Positions 40,854 through 51,852 of a stretch of 64,000 bases of DNA are shown here, piece after piece. The translations under genes were made by a program, and so were the position numbers. The stretch's first letter is position 1; each line of letters starts with the position of its first letter. Source of the stretch: an uncultured Verrucomicrobiota bacterium (lineage in GTDB: Bacteria > Verrucomicrobiota > Verrucomicrobiia > Opitutales > Seribacteraceae); the NCBI GenBank assembly GCA_902615835.1, contig CACMQL010000006.1:1-64000 (forward strand), given 5' to 3'. The notes below the pieces were generated by a model that searched no databases, was not told where the DNA came from, and was given only the letters and a program-made list of their open reading frames with translations.

Positions 40854-41486
40854 ATGAAATTTAAAATGTTTAAATCTGACGGTACTGAGTCTGGCGAGCA
40901 CGAGGTGGTCAACTTTCCTGTTCTTGGTGAAGATAAAGGTAGTGATGCCTTGCGACAAGTAATTTTGGCAGTACGAGCGAATAAAAGGCAGGGTAATGCA
41001 TCGACTAAACTTCGCTCTGAAGTAGCTGGCTCCGGAAAGAAAATTTTTCGTCAAAAAGGTCTTGGTGTCGGGCGGGCAGGTGACAAGCGTGCACCACAAC
41101 GCAGAGGTGGGGGAGTCGTTTTTGGCCCTAGGCCAAGATCATATTCTCAAAAACTCAATAAGAAGGTGAAGAAACTTGCTTTTAAGCGTGCATTGATAAA
41201 TCAGGCTGATTCAAATAACCTCTTAGTAATCGAGGATTTTTCTTTGGAGACTTCAAAAACCAAGCATTTGAATGGAATTTTGACAAAGATTGTACCCAAT
41301 TCAAACAAAGTTCTTTTGGTTTCAGATGAGCACAACAATAACACAAACCTGGCCGGAAGAAATCTCGCCTATGCTCGATTGAGTTCGACCCCAGAGCTTG
41401 GGCCTGTTGATATTGTGCAAGCAGACAAAATTATTTTCAGTGTCAAAGGCATTCATGCCCTAATCGAAAAACTGGGTAACTTATAA
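40854..41486 (+). CDS. rplD: 50S ribosomal protein L4
   Basis: Gene order and GAGD.R.P..RGGGVVFGP.PR-type motif. Confidence 0.95.
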   Translation: MKFKMFKSDGTESGEHEVVNFPVLGEDKGSDALRQVILAVRANKRQGNASTKLRSEVAGSGKKIFRQKGLGVGRAGDKRAPQRRGGGVVFGPRPRSYSQKLNKKVKKLAFKRALINQADSNNLLVIEDFSLETSKTKHLNGILTKIVPNSNKVLLVSDEHNNNTNLAGRNLAYARLSSTPELGPVDIVQADKIIFSVKGIHALIEKLGNL

Positions 41487-41776
41487 TGAAGGAGTCAGTC
41501 TCAATACTAAAAGAAGCTTTGCTAACTGAGAAAGCAACCGCCCTTTCAGCAAATCTCAACCAGTATGTTTTTTCAGTTAATCCAGCTTCTTCCAAGAGAA
41601 ACATTAAAGATGCAGTTGAATCTGCCTTTGGCGTATCAGTGGTTCATGTGAACACCCTATTGGTTAAACCTAAAAGCAAAAGAGACCGTATGCGCAGGAA
41701 TAAACTTGGACACACCTCACATGTCAAAAAGGCCATAGTCAAGTTAAGGGCGGGTGATGCCATAGACCTAGCCTAA
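41486..41776 (+). CDS. rplW: 50S ribosomal protein L23
   Basis: ALLTEKATAL...YVFSVNP.SSKRNIKDAVESAFGVSVVHVNTL. Confidence 0.95.
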   Translation: MKESVSILKEALLTEKATALSANLNQYVFSVNPASSKRNIKDAVESAFGVSVVHVNTLLVKPKSKRDRMRRNKLGHTSHVKKAIVKLRAGDAIDLA

Positions 41777-41788
41777 GGATCTACAGAT

Positions 41789-42628
41789 ATGCCAGTACTA
41801 CAACAGAAGCCAGTAACCCCTTCGGGTCGATTTTACCTCAAAAACAAGGTCGAAGTTTCCAAGAAACGTCCAGAAAAAGCTTTAACAAAAGGCCATCATC
41901 GGAAAAAGGGACGGAACACCCATGGACGAATCACTTCTCGCCGTAGGGGCGGTGGGCACAAACGTTTGTACCGTACCATCGACTTCCGTCGGAGCAGATA
42001 TGACGAAATTGCCGAGGTGATTGCCGTTGAATACGATCCCAATCGTACTTCACACATTGCATTGCTTGAGTATGAAGATGGTGAAAAAGCTTATATTATT
42101 TGTCCAGAAGGAGTACAGAAAGGTGAAGAATTACTGAGCTCGCATAAAAAGATCGCTTTTAAAATAGGAAATTCCATGCCTCTGCTTCATATGCCTCTTG
42201 GCACTAAGATACACTGTGTTGAAATGTTGCCGGGTGCGGGTGCTAAAATTGCAAGGACAGCAGGATCCAGCGTTCGCCTGGTATCTGTAGATGGGGACGA
42301 AGCTTCTCTTAAATTGCCTAGTGGAGAAATTAGACTGGTTAAATCTAGATGTCTTGCAACCATTGGTTCTGTAGGAAATGGTAGTCACCAAAAAGCCACC
42401 ATCGGAAAAGCCGGTAGAAGCCGTTGGCTTGGTAAAAGACCAAGGGTACGTGGAGTGGCGATGAATCCAGTTGATCATCCAATGGGTGGTGGTGAAGGCA
42501 GAACCTCAGGAGGCGGTCATCCATCTTCTCCTTGGGGTCAGCTTTCGAAAGGTTTCCCAACTCGCAAAAAGTCTAAACCTTCTAATTCACAGATTATCGT
42601 TCGAAAAAATGGACGACATTTTAATTAA
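41789..42628 (+). CDS. rplB: 50S ribosomal protein L2
   Basis: GRNTHGRITSRRRGGGHKRLYR, RGVAMNPVDHPMGGGEGRTSGG. Confidence 0.98.
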   Translation: MPVLQQKPVTPSGRFYLKNKVEVSKKRPEKALTKGHHRKKGRNTHGRITSRRRGGGHKRLYRTIDFRRSRYDEIAEVIAVEYDPNRTSHIALLEYEDGEKAYIICPEGVQKGEELLSSHKKIAFKIGNSMPLLHMPLGTKIHCVEMLPGAGAKIARTAGSSVRLVSVDGDEASLKLPSGEIRLVKSRCLATIGSVGNGSHQKATIGKAGRSRWLGKRPRVRGVAMNPVDHPMGGGEGRTSGGGHPSSPWGQLSKGFPTRKKSKPSNSQIIVRKNGRHFN

Positions 42629-42637
42629 GCTCCGACT

Positions 42638-42907
42638 ATGACAAGATCAATCAAAAAGGGTTTTTATGTTGAGCCAAGTCTCTTAAAGAAAGTTGCAAAA
42701 GCACAAGAAAACGGAGATCGCAAGCCCATCAAAACATGGTCTCGAAAATCCACTATCACACCGGATTTTGTTGGACTAAATTTCTCTGTGCACAACGGAA
42801 AGGGTTTTCTCCCAGTTTATGTCACCGAAAACATGGTTGGTCACAAGCTTGGGGAGTTTTCGGCTACTCGTTCTTTCAAATCGCACAACCCTCATACCCA
42901 GAAATAG
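42638..42907 (+). CDS. rpsS: 30S ribosomal protein S19
   Basis: [60 protein letters not shown]. Confidence 0.97.
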   Translation: MTRSIKKGFYVEPSLLKKVAKAQENGDRKPIKTWSRKSTITPDFVGLNFSVHNGKGFLPVYVTENMVGHKLGEFSATRSFKSHNPHTQK

Positions 42908-42912
42908 TTCCG

Positions 42913-43248
42913 ATGGTAGTTAAAGCCTATTCGAAATACGCGAGAATTTCTCCTAAAAAAGCAAGGGAAGTGTCTCGTGTTTTACCAGGACGAAAAGCCG
43001 GGGAAGCCGCATCGCTTCTTAAGTATATCCCGAGGAAAGCCGCCAAATTGTTAGGCAAGACCTTACAATCTGCTATGGCTAATGCGGAGAACAACAATAA
43101 TCTAAATGCGGACGACCTTTACATCAGTGAGGCCATTGTGGAAGATGGCCCTGCCCTTAAGCGCTTTAGACCATGTGCAAGAGGATCTGCTCACCCTTAC
43201 AAAAAGCGCATGAGTCATTTGCGCATAACTCTTAGCGACGAATTTTAA
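42913..43248 (+). CDS. rplV: 50S ribosomal protein L22
   Basis: Start refined to ATG at 42913 inside the longer ORF; KYARISPKKAREV, GPALKRFRPCARGSAHPYKKR.SHL.I. Confidence 0.95.
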   Translation: MVVKAYSKYARISPKKAREVSRVLPGRKAGEAASLLKYIPRKAAKLLGKTLQSAMANAENNNNLNADDLYISEAIVEDGPALKRFRPCARGSAHPYKKRMSHLRITLSDEF

Positions 43249-43249
43249 T

Positions 43250-43885
43250 ATGGGACAGAAAGTAAATCCAATCGGTTTTAGACTCGGTGTAAGGCGTAAC
43301 TGGAGTGCCCGTTGGTATGCCAATAAAAATGACTATTCAAAGTTCATGGAAGAGGATAACCTGATCCGCGGATTCTTGGAAAAGAAACTTCGCTACGCAT
43401 CCGTGCCCAGAATTGTCATTGAGCGAGCCTCTACTCGAACTCGAGTAACTATTTGGACCGCCCGTCCGGGGATTGTTATCGGCAGAAAAGGACAGGAATT
43501 GGATTCGCTTAAGGACTCCTTGAACAAAACTGTCGGGAAGGACATTCGCTTGGAAATTCAAGAAATTAAAAAGCCTGACTTGGTTGCATCCTTGGTCGCT
43601 GAAAATGTAGCACTTCAACTTGAAAGAAGAATCGCTTTCAGAAGAGCCATGAAAAAAGCAGTCCAAACAACGATGTCTATGGGAGCAGAGGGAATCCGAA
43701 TTCAGTGTGCCGGCAGACTAGCTGGGGCAGACATTGCTCGTACCGAACAATTGAGGGAAGGACGTGTGCCTCTTCATACGCTTCGAGAAAATATTGATTA
43801 TGGGTTAGTTGAAGCAAACACAGTTTACGGAATCATTGGAATTAAATGTTGGGTTTGCCTAAAAGAAGAAGACAAACTTTTTTAA
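43250..43885 (+). CDS. rpsC: 30S ribosomal protein S3
   Basis: [30 protein letters not shown]. Confidence 0.97.
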   Translation: MGQKVNPIGFRLGVRRNWSARWYANKNDYSKFMEEDNLIRGFLEKKLRYASVPRIVIERASTRTRVTIWTARPGIVIGRKGQELDSLKDSLNKTVGKDIRLEIQEIKKPDLVASLVAENVALQLERRIAFRRAMKKAVQTTMSMGAEGIRIQCAGRLAGADIARTEQLREGRVPLHTLRENIDYGLVEANTVYGIIGIKCWVCLKEEDKLF

Positions 43886-43901
43886 AAGATTTTTTGAAGT
43901 C

Positions 43902-44324
43902 ATGCCTAAATTATTACCGTCTAGAACCAAGTACAGGAAAGTCCATAAAGGACGGGTGCGTGGAGTTGCATCTCGCGGGAATGCCGTTTCCTTCGGGGAA
44001 TTTGGTATCCAGTCTCTATCAAGAGGAAGAATGACCTCCAATCAAATCGAGGCTGCTCGGGTAGCCATCAACCGTCATCTTAAAAGAAAAGGAAAGGTTT
44101 GGATCAGGGTTTTTCCTCACAAACCTGTTACCAAAAAACCTGCTGAAACGAGGCAGGGCAAGGGTAAGGGGCCTGTTGACCATTGGGTTGCTGTTATTAA
44201 ACCTGGTCATGTGCTTTTTGAAATTGCAGGATGTTCCCTAACTTTAGCCAGAGAGGCACTTGGATTAGCCGATGCGAAACTTCCTTTTCGCTGTCGTCTC
44301 GTCACTCGTCAAACATCTTACTAA
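43902..44324 (+). CDS. rplP: 50S ribosomal protein L16
   Basis: [47 protein letters not shown]. Confidence 0.97.
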   Translation: MPKLLPSRTKYRKVHKGRVRGVASRGNAVSFGEFGIQSLSRGRMTSNQIEAARVAINRHLKRKGKVWIRVFPHKPVTKKPAETRQGKGKGPVDHWVAVIKPGHVLFEIAGCSLTLAREALGLADAKLPFRCRLVTRQTSY

Positions 44325-44331
44325 TTTAACT

Positions 44332-44538
44332 ATGAAGATGTCAGAAATTAAAGATCTATCATTACCGGAATTACATAAAAAATTACGCGAACTGGGCGAC
44401 GAACTATTGAAACTTCAAGTGCGTAAACAAACCGGGCAAGTTGAGCGTCCTCACATAATCAAACAAACACGGCGTGCACGGGCCAGAATATTGACCGGAG
44501 TAAAGCAACTCAATCAAACATCTTCAACCAATTCATAA
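44332..44538 (+). CDS. rpmC: 50S ribosomal protein L29
   Basis: Start refined to ATG at 44332; LSLPELHKKLRELGDELLKLQVRKQTGQVERPHIIKQTRRARARI. Confidence 0.93.
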   Translation: MKMSEIKDLSLPELHKKLRELGDELLKLQVRKQTGQVERPHIIKQTRRARARILTGVKQLNQTSSTNS

Positions 44539-44544
44539 TCTTTT

Positions 44545-44817
44545 ATGGCAAAGGAAACAGACAGGAATAAACGTAAAGAACTCATCGGGGTTGTCAGGTC
44601 AAAAACCGGAGACAAGTCCGTCAAAGTTGTTTATGAATATAAAATACCCCATCCGCTATACAACAAGGAGATTCGTCGGAAAACGACAGTTCATGTCCAT
44701 GATTCAAAAAATGATTCCAATGTTGGGGATAAGGTTAAAATTATGGCCACAAGACCTGTCAGTAAGCTAAAGCGCTGGAGGATCACCGAAGTCTTGGAAA
44801 AAGCACCAACCATTTAA
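44545..44817 (+). CDS. rpsQ: 30S ribosomal protein S17
   Basis: GVVRSKTGDKSVKVVYEYKIPHPLYNKEIRRKTTVHVHDSKN. Confidence 0.95.
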   Translation: MAKETDRNKRKELIGVVRSKTGDKSVKVVYEYKIPHPLYNKEIRRKTTVHVHDSKNDSNVGDKVKIMATRPVSKLKRWRITEVLEKAPTI

Positions 44818-44823
44818 TTTGCT

Positions 44824-45186
44824 ATGATACAACTATTAAGTAAGCTAGAAGTAGCAGATAATACAGGAGCGAAAAAAGTTCGCATGATAAGGAGGATTGG
44901 GCAAAATAAAAAAACTGCTTCTGTTGGAGATATTATAGTATGCCATGTAAAAGAAAGCTCAACTGAAGCGTCTGTCAAAAAAGGGACTGTGTGCAGAGCT
45001 GTGGTTGTACGTACAAAATCCTCTTTGCGTAGAGTGGATGGTAGCTATCTTCGTTTTGATGAAAATGCGGTTGTGATCGTCAATAATGACGGTACCCCTA
45101 AAGGCACTCGTATTTTTGGTCCAGTTGCCCGGGAGTTGCGCCAAAAATACATGAAAATCATTTCCCTCGCACCTGAGGTTTTATAA
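44824..45186 (+). CDS. rplN: 50S ribosomal protein L14
   Basis: [44 protein letters not shown]. Confidence 0.97.
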   Translation: MIQLLSKLEVADNTGAKKVRMIRRIGQNKKTASVGDIIVCHVKESSTEASVKKGTVCRAVVVRTKSSLRRVDGSYLRFDENAVVIVNNDGTPKGTRIFGPVARELRQKYMKIISLAPEVL

Positions 45187-45408
45187 ATGGCCACTAAACT
45201 GAAAAAGGGAGACGAAGTTATTGTTATCACCGGCGATGACAAAGGTAGTAAAGGTAAAATTTTACAAGTACTTCGGGAAAAAAATCGAGTTTTGGTTGAA
45301 AGCATCAATATGTCAAAGAAGCACGAACGGAAAACTCAGGACAATCCGCAAGGCGCAATCGTTGAAAGAGAAGCCTCTATTCACTATTCCAATGTCAAAA
45401 AGGTCTAA
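45187..45408 (+). CDS. rplX: 50S ribosomal protein L24
   Basis: [27 protein letters not shown]. Confidence 0.94.
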   Translation: MATKLKKGDEVIVITGDDKGSKGKILQVLREKNRVLVESINMSKKHERKTQDNPQGAIVEREASIHYSNVKKV

Positions 45409-45411
45409 AAG

Positions 45412-45978
45412 ATGAGCATACCAGTATTAAAAAACACCTACCAAAATGAAGTGGTGCCAGCTTTAACTAAATCCCTAGGATACAACAATGCACATCAGGT
45501 TCCCAAGATCGAGAAAGTTGTGATAAATAGTTCATTTGGTGCAGAAATGGACAAAAACGGCGTGGAAGAGCTTAGAAAGGATATCGCTTCTTTAGCCGGA
45601 CAGGCTCCAGTAGTCGTTAAAGCCAAGATGAGTGTTTCAAACTTTAAGCTTAGGCAAGGCATGCCCGTTGGAATAAAGGTAACACTTCGGGGTAACCAAA
45701 TGTGGGATTTCCTATTACGACTTATTGCAATAGCTTTACCAAATATTCGTGACTTTAGAGGAGTGCCAACAAAACTGGATGGGCAGGGAAACTATACTTT
45801 GGGCATTATTGACCATAGTATATTCCCCGAAATCAATGTTGAGCGTCAAAGAGTCAACACAGGAATGGACATATCGATCGTGACCTCGGCTTCTTCCGAC
45901 GAAGAGGGCACTGAGCTTTTAAAATTACTTGGGGTTCCTTTCCGCAAGCATTCAAGCGAGCAGGCTGCTGCGGCGTAA
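45412..45978 (+). CDS. rplE: 50S ribosomal protein L5
   Basis: L5 motifs incl. NFKLRQGMPVGIKVTLRG, RDFRG.PTKLDGQGNYTLGI. Confidence 0.97.
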   Translation: MSIPVLKNTYQNEVVPALTKSLGYNNAHQVPKIEKVVINSSFGAEMDKNGVEELRKDIASLAGQAPVVVKAKMSVSNFKLRQGMPVGIKVTLRGNQMWDFLLRLIAIALPNIRDFRGVPTKLDGQGNYTLGIIDHSIFPEINVERQRVNTGMDISIVTSASSDEEGTELLKLLGVPFRKHSSEQAAAA

Positions 45979-45990
45979 CCGAAATTTGTT

Positions 45991-46296
45991 ATGGCAAAAA
46001 AATCAGTAAAGTATCGAAATAAGAAAAGAGAGCGATTGGTTGCTCGTTATGCGTCTAAAAGAGCAGAACTTAAAAAGATTTTAGCTAATCCTGATACAAG
46101 CGAGGAAGACTTTTATGTTGCTCAAGCTAAGTTAGACAAACTTCCTAAAAATTCTTCGCCCGTTCGACTTGTGAGAAGGTGTTCATTAACTGGTCGTCCT
46201 CGTGCAACGATCCGCAAATTTGGTCTTTCAAGAATAACCTTTAGGGAACTTGCCTTACAGGGCAAAATGCCTGGGATAATCAAATCCTCTTGGTAA
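45991..46296 (+). CDS. rpsN: 30S ribosomal protein S14 (long, apparently zinc-free type)
   Basis: 101 aa, [39 protein letters not shown]. Confidence 0.96.
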   Translation: MAKKSVKYRNKKRERLVARYASKRAELKKILANPDTSEEDFYVAQAKLDKLPKNSSPVRLVRRCSLTGRPRATIRKFGLSRITFRELALQGKMPGIIKSSW

Positions 46297-46317
46297 ACCT
46301 TTTTATTTAAATATACC

Positions 46318-46716
46318 ATGGCTATACATGATACGATAGGTGATTTTATAACGGTAATCCGAAATGCAGGCAGTGCTGGCAAACCATCCTGTCAGTACCC
46401 GCATTCTAATTTAAGGGCAGGTATTGCCAGTATACTCCATGATCGCGGATTTGTGGAGAAGGTTTCTGAAACAAACACAGATTCCGGAATAAAACATTTG
46501 GAGATCGTACTTAAGTATGTTAACGGTGAGCATGCAATTCGTGGTCTTTCACGGATCAGTAAACCAGGCAGAAGATCCTATTGCGGCTACCGGGATATAC
46601 CCAGAACTCTTGGTGGGCTTGGTATATCAATACTCAGTACTCCACAAGGAATTATGGACGATAAATCAGCTCGCAGGAATAAGCTTGGCGGAGAGTTGCT
46701 CTGCAGTGTTTGGTAG
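46318..46716 (+). CDS. rpsH: 30S ribosomal protein S8
   Basis: DTIGDFITVIRNA, RISKPGRR, LGISILSTPQGIMDDKSARRNKLGGELLCSVW. Confidence 0.96.
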   Translation: MAIHDTIGDFITVIRNAGSAGKPSCQYPHSNLRAGIASILHDRGFVEKVSETNTDSGIKHLEIVLKYVNGEHAIRGLSRISKPGRRSYCGYRDIPRTLGGLGISILSTPQGIMDDKSARRNKLGGELLCSVW

Positions 46717-46725
46717 GAATTAAAA

Positions 46726-47262
46726 ATGAGTAGAATTGGAAAATTACCCGTTGAGATACCTTCAGGTGTCACCATAACTGTAGAAAATAATACGGTGTCT
46801 GTGAAAGGTCCCAAAGGAGAACTTACCCAAAGAATTTCACCCTTTATTAGCGTAAATATCGAAGATAAAATTATTTCAGTTTCCCAACTTGAAAGTACCC
46901 GGGATGCCAAGGCTATCTATGGCACAACCCGTTCCTTAATCGCCAATATGGTGCAAGGAGTATCTGCAAATTTTTCTAAGGATCTTTTGATAGAGGGCGT
47001 TGGCTTTAGGGCAACTGTCAAAGGAAAAGTGATCGACCTTGAACTTGGCTATTCACATCCGATTGAACATCCCATACCTGATGGGGTGGCAGTTACTGTC
47101 GCCGATAATGTCAAAATCCATGTAGAAGGTCCAGATAAGCAGAAAGTTGGTCAACTTGCTGCAGAAATTAAAAACTATTATCCGGCCGAACCTTATAAAG
47201 GAAAGGGTGTTCGCATTGTGGGCGAATATGTCCGCAGGAAAGAAGGTAAAAAGTCCGCTTAA
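46726..47262 (+). CDS. rplF: 50S ribosomal protein L6
   Basis: MSRIGKLPVEIPSGVTI, VKGPKGEL, EPYKGKGVRI.GE.VRRKEGKK. Confidence 0.97.
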   Translation: MSRIGKLPVEIPSGVTITVENNTVSVKGPKGELTQRISPFISVNIEDKIISVSQLESTRDAKAIYGTTRSLIANMVQGVSANFSKDLLIEGVGFRATVKGKVIDLELGYSHPIEHPIPDGVAVTVADNVKIHVEGPDKQKVGQLAAEIKNYYPAEPYKGKGVRIVGEYVRRKEGKKSA

Positions 47263-47274
47263 CAAATTTTAACT

Positions 47275-47631
47275 ATGAAATTGGCTAAAAAAAGAGAACT
47301 TGCCCAAAAGCGCAAGTGGAGAATTCGAAAAAAAGTTATTGGTACAAATGAAAGGCCGCGGGTTACTGTATGTTTTACCAACAAGAATATTCATGCCCAA
47401 TGCATTGATGATGAAAATGGACACACAATCAATGCGGTTTCAACGAATAAATCTGACTATAAGGATCTTTTACCCAACATTGAGGGTGCTACCAAACTAG
47501 GTGATGCATTTGGGAACATCCTTTCCCAAAATGGAGTAAATGCTATCGTTTTTGATCGTGCAGGTCGCAAATATCACGGATCAATCAAAGCCTTTGCCGA
47601 CTCCCTACGTTCCAAAAACATTTTATTTTAA
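47275..47631 (+). CDS. rplR: 50S ribosomal protein L18
   Basis: [48 protein letters not shown]. Confidence 0.96.
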   Translation: MKLAKKRELAQKRKWRIRKKVIGTNERPRVTVCFTNKNIHAQCIDDENGHTINAVSTNKSDYKDLLPNIEGATKLGDAFGNILSQNGVNAIVFDRAGRKYHGSIKAFADSLRSKNILF

Positions 47632-47632
47632 G

Positions 47633-48208
47633 ATGAAAAAGCCCCAACAGAAAACAACTAAAGAGGCAATTGAAGACAATGAACCCGAACTTTTTGAGAA
47701 AGTTGTTCATATCAACCGATGTGCAAAAGTGGTGAAAGGTGGAAGAAGGTTTAGCTTTGCTGCACTGGTAGTTGTAGGAGATCAGGAGGGTAATGTTGGT
47801 TTCGGCTACGGTAAGGCACAAATGGTTCCGGATGCCATTCGCAAGGGCACAGATCAGGCTAAAAAGGCTATGTGCTATGTTTCGATTTCAGGAGATACCC
47901 TACCTCATCCAGTTTTCGGAACTCACGATGGCGGAAAAGTTATGCTCAGACCAGCAAGACAGGGAACAGGCATCATAGCCGGGGGTGGTGTTAGGGCCGT
48001 GCTTGAAGCTGCCGGTGTGAAAAATGTTCTCTCCAAGTCTCTAGGATCGAATAACCAACTCTCAGTCGTTTCAGCTACACTCGATGGCCTTTTGCAACTC
48101 AGGACTGCCAGTCAAATCTCTGAAATCAGAGGCGAATCAGTTTCTGGCCCAGGTTTCACGCAGATGCAGCCCCAGGTGCAACCATCGATTGAAACTAAAT
48201 CAGAGTAA
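47633..48208 (+). CDS. rpsE: 30S ribosomal protein S5
   Basis: Start refined to ATG at 47633; [37 protein letters not shown]. Confidence 0.96.
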   Translation: MKKPQQKTTKEAIEDNEPELFEKVVHINRCAKVVKGGRRFSFAALVVVGDQEGNVGFGYGKAQMVPDAIRKGTDQAKKAMCYVSISGDTLPHPVFGTHDGGKVMLRPARQGTGIIAGGGVRAVLEAAGVKNVLSKSLGSNNQLSVVSATLDGLLQLRTASQISEIRGESVSGPGFTQMQPQVQPSIETKSE

Positions 48209-48227
48209 TTTCAAGTTTTTTATCAGA

Positions 48228-48662
48228 ATGAAAGAATCCAATTTACCAAAAGGTCCTAACCAAGATAAAAAGCGTCTCGGTCGAGGTGAGGGTAATGGTC
48301 AAGGTAAGACATGCTGCCGTGGTCACAAAGGTGCAGGAGCCCGCTCAGGCTATTCTTTACGTCCCGGGTTTGAGGGTGGCCAAATGCCCTTATTTCGCAA
48401 ACTTCCACAAAGAGGCTTCAGTCAAGCTAGGTTTCGAAAACCATGCTCGGTCGTTAATTTATCAGACTTGGAAAAAATTAGCGGTGATGTTGTAAATGCA
48501 GATTCGCTAAAGTCCGCGGGTTTAGTACGCCAAAACTCCAAAAAAATTAAGCTTTTGGGCGACGGCGAAATAAACAAATCCTATACTGTAAATGTGGATC
48601 TTATTTCAAGTTCTGCAAGAGCTAAAGTTGAGGCTGCAGGCGGTAAAGTTCAGAGTATGTAA
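48228..48662 (+). CDS. rplO: 50S ribosomal protein L15
   Basis: Start refined to ATG at 48228; KRLGRGEGNGQGKTCCRGHKGAGARSGY...GFEGGQMPLFRKLPQRGF. Confidence 0.95.
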   Translation: MKESNLPKGPNQDKKRLGRGEGNGQGKTCCRGHKGAGARSGYSLRPGFEGGQMPLFRKLPQRGFSQARFRKPCSVVNLSDLEKISGDVVNADSLKSAGLVRQNSKKIKLLGDGEINKSYTVNVDLISSSARAKVEAAGGKVQSM

Positions 48663-48682
48663 ATTTTTCATATCATCATCGT

Positions 48683-50233
48683 ATGTTATCAGCCTTTACC
48701 AACTCTTTGAAAATACCTGAACTCAGGCAAAAGATTTTCTTTACGCTTGCTTTGCTTTTCATTGCCAGAGTAGGAGCCAACATTCCGCTACCAGGGGTGG
48801 ATCCGGCACCAATAAAAGAGTTTTTCGAACTACGGGAATCCACCCGTAGTGAGACCGAAGGCAATGACATACTTGGTTTTTACAATATGTTTACAGGGGG
48901 TGCTTTGCTTAATGGAGCCTTATTCGCCCTTGGGATCATGCCTTATATTAGTGCTTCCATTATCATGCAACTCATGGGAGCAGTCTTTCCAACATTGGCA
49001 AGACTTCAACAAGAAGGTGAACCTGGTAGACAGAAAATTTCACAATACACTCGCTATCTTACGATTTTGATTTGTTTAGTGCAAGGCGGCTTGCTCGCTG
49101 TTGCTTTGCGGGATAGTCCCGGGAGTCTTATTCAAGGATTCAATCCATCTGAGATTGGTCTGGACGGAAGCCCACTTGGGCCCATAGTTATTGCCACTTC
49201 ACCTACTCTCTTTTTATTCAATACAATTATCTTCCTAACCACGGGATCCCTGATCCTGATGTGGCTAGGTGAACAGATCACGCAAAGAGGCATTGGGAAT
49301 GGAATTTCCCTCTTGATTACGGTTGGAATTCTGGCTGATTTGCCCAAAGCTCTATCCGACGCTTATGCTCTTATTTTTCTAGCTCCTGATGGTGATAATC
49401 TTGTGATCCTAAAAGGTCTTTTGATGGTTGGGTTATTTTTGGTTGTTGTTGCAGGTATAATTGCCGTAACACAGGCCCAGAGAAAAATTCCTGTCCAATA
49501 CGCCAAGAGAATGGTCGGGAGAAAGGTATTTGGCGGGCAAAGTTCGTTTCTTCCCCTCAAGGTAAATTATGCCGGAGTTATGCCTGTGATTTTCGCGAGT
49601 GCTATTCTTATGTTCCCAGCTCAATTACTTAGAACTTTTGGTGCTGCTTTTGAGCAAGACTGGGCTATTGATCTGGCCAATGTTTTTGCAAGTAGGGGTT
49701 GGTTTTATTATGTAGTTTATGGTGGTCTAATTTTGGTTTTTAGTTACTTCTGGGTTTCAATAATGTTCAAACCTGTACAGATTGCCGATGATCTGAAGAA
49801 AAATGGCGGCTATGTACCAGGCGTTAGACCCGGTGAACACACAGCTAAGTTTCTAGATTTTGTTATGACCAGACTTACTCTCGCGGGGGCCATTTTTTTA
49901 ACCGTGATTGCGGTATTTCCCGATTTTATATTCAAAACTGCCAATGTTTCTTATAATGTTGCTACCTTCTTTGGTGGAACCGGGATGCTTATTATCGTTG
50001 GCGTGGTCCTTGACACCATGAGGCAGGTTGAGACCTTTTTGCTGCAAAGACACTATGATGGTTTTCTTCGCAAAGGTCGTATCAAGGGACGATCCACCAA
50101 CACTGGACAGGGGATCGAGTCACTCGAATTAAAAGACTTTGAGGCTCAGTGGCGTCCACTGCTTCTTATTTCAACTGCATTATTTGCCCTCGGATTTCTT
50201 AGTCTGGCAATCAAAAACTTCGTTATAAATTAG
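48683..50233 (+). CDS. secY: Protein translocase subunit SecY
   Basis: 10-TM SecY motifs: [26 protein letters not shown]...[22 protein letters not shown]. Confidence 0.97.
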   Translation: MLSAFTNSLKIPELRQKIFFTLALLFIARVGANIPLPGVDPAPIKEFFELRESTRSETEGNDILGFYNMFTGGALLNGALFALGIMPYISASIIMQLMGAVFPTLARLQQEGEPGRQKISQYTRYLTILICLVQGGLLAVALRDSPGSLIQGFNPSEIGLDGSPLGPIVIATSPTLFLFNTIIFLTTGSLILMWLGEQITQRGIGNGISLLITVGILADLPKALSDAYALIFLAPDGDNLVILKGLLMVGLFLVVVAGIIAVTQAQRKIPVQYAKRMVGRKVFGGQSSFLPLKVNYAGVMPVIFASAILMFPAQLLRTFGAAFEQDWAIDLANVFASRGWFYYVVYGGLILVFSYFWVSIMFKPVQIADDLKKNGGYVPGVRPGEHTAKFLDFVMTRLTLAGAIFLTVIAVFPDFIFKTANVSYNVATFFGGTGMLIIVGVVLDTMRQVETFLLQRHYDGFLRKGRIKGRSTNTGQGIESLELKDFEAQWRPLLLISTALFALGFLSLAIKNFVIN

Positions 50234-50246
50234 GAGAAACAATATT

Positions 50247-50621
50247 ATGGCAAGATTATTAGGTGTAGACATACCAAATCGGAAAAAAGTGGAGTATTCC
50301 CTCCGTTATATCTACGGAGTTGGACCCACCCGTGCTAAAGAAATTTTAGATGCCGTTGAAATAGACCCTAACCGCAGAACCCAAGATCTCACAGAACAGG
50401 AATTAAGCCTCATCAGTAATTACATTATTGATAATAAAATTATGGTGGAAGGCGATCTAAGAAGGGCGATAACAAATAACCTTAAAAGATTACAGAGTAT
50501 TCGTTGCTACCGTGGGTTGAGGCATCAGCGCGGATTACCCGTAAGAGGACAAAGAACGATTACCAATGCACGTACCCGTAAAGGTGGGCGGAAAACTGTA
50601 GGGGTAGTCAGAAAAAGCTAA
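50247..50621 (+). CDS. rpsM: 30S ribosomal protein S13
   Basis: [49 protein letters not shown] at 50232-50236. Confidence 0.97.
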   Translation: MARLLGVDIPNRKKVEYSLRYIYGVGPTRAKEILDAVEIDPNRRTQDLTEQELSLISNYIIDNKIMVEGDLRRAITNNLKRLQSIRCYRGLRHQRGLPVRGQRTITNARTRKGGRKTVGVVRKS

Positions 50622-50629
50622 TTTAAATT

Positions 50630-51187
50630 ATGAGTAAAGATAAGTCCAAGGAACAGGTAGTAAAGGGAGAAGGACCTTCTACCCCTGCGGATAATATAGC
50701 CGTGGAAACAAAAGAAAAAGTGGTTGTAAAGTCTTCAAGTGCGGCTGAAAAAAATCCTGAGAAAAAAGAGGAGACGGCAGCCGACCTGCTTGGTGCCAAC
50801 ATTGAGCAAGTAAAAGTTCGTAAAGCAAAGGGAAGCAAAAATATTTCAACCGGGATTTGTTTTATAGTGGCAACATTCAACAATACAAAAGTTTCCTTTT
50901 CCGATATGAAAGGAAATGTAATATCATGGTCCAGTTCAGGAAAGTGTAACTTTCGTGGATCTAGAAAATCTACCGCCTATGCTGCACAAGTAGTTACGCA
51001 GGATGCAGGCAAAGTTGCTATGTCCCACGGAATGAAAGAAGTTGTTGTTAAAGTTAAGGGTCCCGGAATGGGAAGAGATTCTGCAATTCGTGCCCTGCAA
51101 AGCTTAGGATTCACGGTCTCCACCATAATAGATGTTACCCCAGTGCCTCATAACGGTTGCCGTCCACCTAAGCGCAGAAGAGTCTAA
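50630..51187 (+). CDS. rpsK: 30S ribosomal protein S11 with N-terminal extension
   Basis: C-terminal S11 core ([41 protein letters not shown]) preceded by ~55 extra charged residues. Confidence 0.95.
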   Translation: MSKDKSKEQVVKGEGPSTPADNIAVETKEKVVVKSSSAAEKNPEKKEETAADLLGANIEQVKVRKAKGSKNISTGICFIVATFNNTKVSFSDMKGNVISWSSSGKCNFRGSRKSTAYAAQVVTQDAGKVAMSHGMKEVVVKVKGPGMGRDSAIRALQSLGFTVSTIIDVTPVPHNGCRPPKRRRV

Positions 51188-51215
51188 ATCCCCTTATCTA
51201 TAATTTATTTTTATT

Positions 51216-51824
51216 ATGTCTAGATACACCGGTCCAACAACTCGAATAAACCGCCGATTTGGTATGGCGATCTTTCCTGCCAATAAGGCATTTGAAAGAA
51301 GAACATATCCACCGGGGCAACATGGCCCGACATATAGACGCAAAGTTAGCGATTATGGTGAGGGCTTACTCGAAAAACAAAAACTTAGAATGCTTTATTG
51401 TCTTACTGAAAAGCAGTTTAGAAATCTTTTCGAAAAAGCAAAAAGAAAGCAGGGAGTAACCGGGGAAAACTTTTTGACCCTCCTAGAAACCAGACTCGAT
51501 AATGTTGTATATCGACTTGGTTTTGCCAAAACCCGAAAAGCTGCTCGTCAATTTGTCAATCACGGTCACATCTTGGTCAACGGCAAAAAGGTCGATATCC
51601 CAAGCTTTGTAGTTTCTGTGGGTGATGAAATTGGTGTTCGTGAAAAGACTTCATCTCGCCAGTTGGCCACTCGAAATCTCGAAGGTACCCAGTACCACCC
51701 TTCCCCGCCCTGGGTAGATGTTAATGCTGATTCATTACAAGGAACAGTATCGAGATTCCCCCAAAATGATGAACTGGAGCAGAGCATCAATGTACAACTT
51801 GTGGTTGAATTTTACAGCCGATAA
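51216..51824 (+). CDS. rpsD: 30S ribosomal protein S4
   Basis: PPGQHG, RLDNVVYRLGFA.TRKAARQFVNHGHILVNGKKVDIPS. Confidence 0.97.
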   Translation: MSRYTGPTTRINRRFGMAIFPANKAFERRTYPPGQHGPTYRRKVSDYGEGLLEKQKLRMLYCLTEKQFRNLFEKAKRKQGVTGENFLTLLETRLDNVVYRLGFAKTRKAARQFVNHGHILVNGKKVDIPSFVVSVGDEIGVREKTSSRQLATRNLEGTQYHPSPPWVDVNADSLQGTVSRFPQNDELEQSINVQLVVEFYSR

Positions 51825-51852
51825 ACCTTTACCACTCAACAATTAATTCATT

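Noticed and set aside
42736-43248. Long upstream-extended ORFs for rplV, rpmC, rpsE, rplO, rpsL and hisH in the ORF track, considered as fusions
   Set aside because: The extra N-termini overlap the previous gene out of frame; internal ATG/GTG starts give normal-length proteins.
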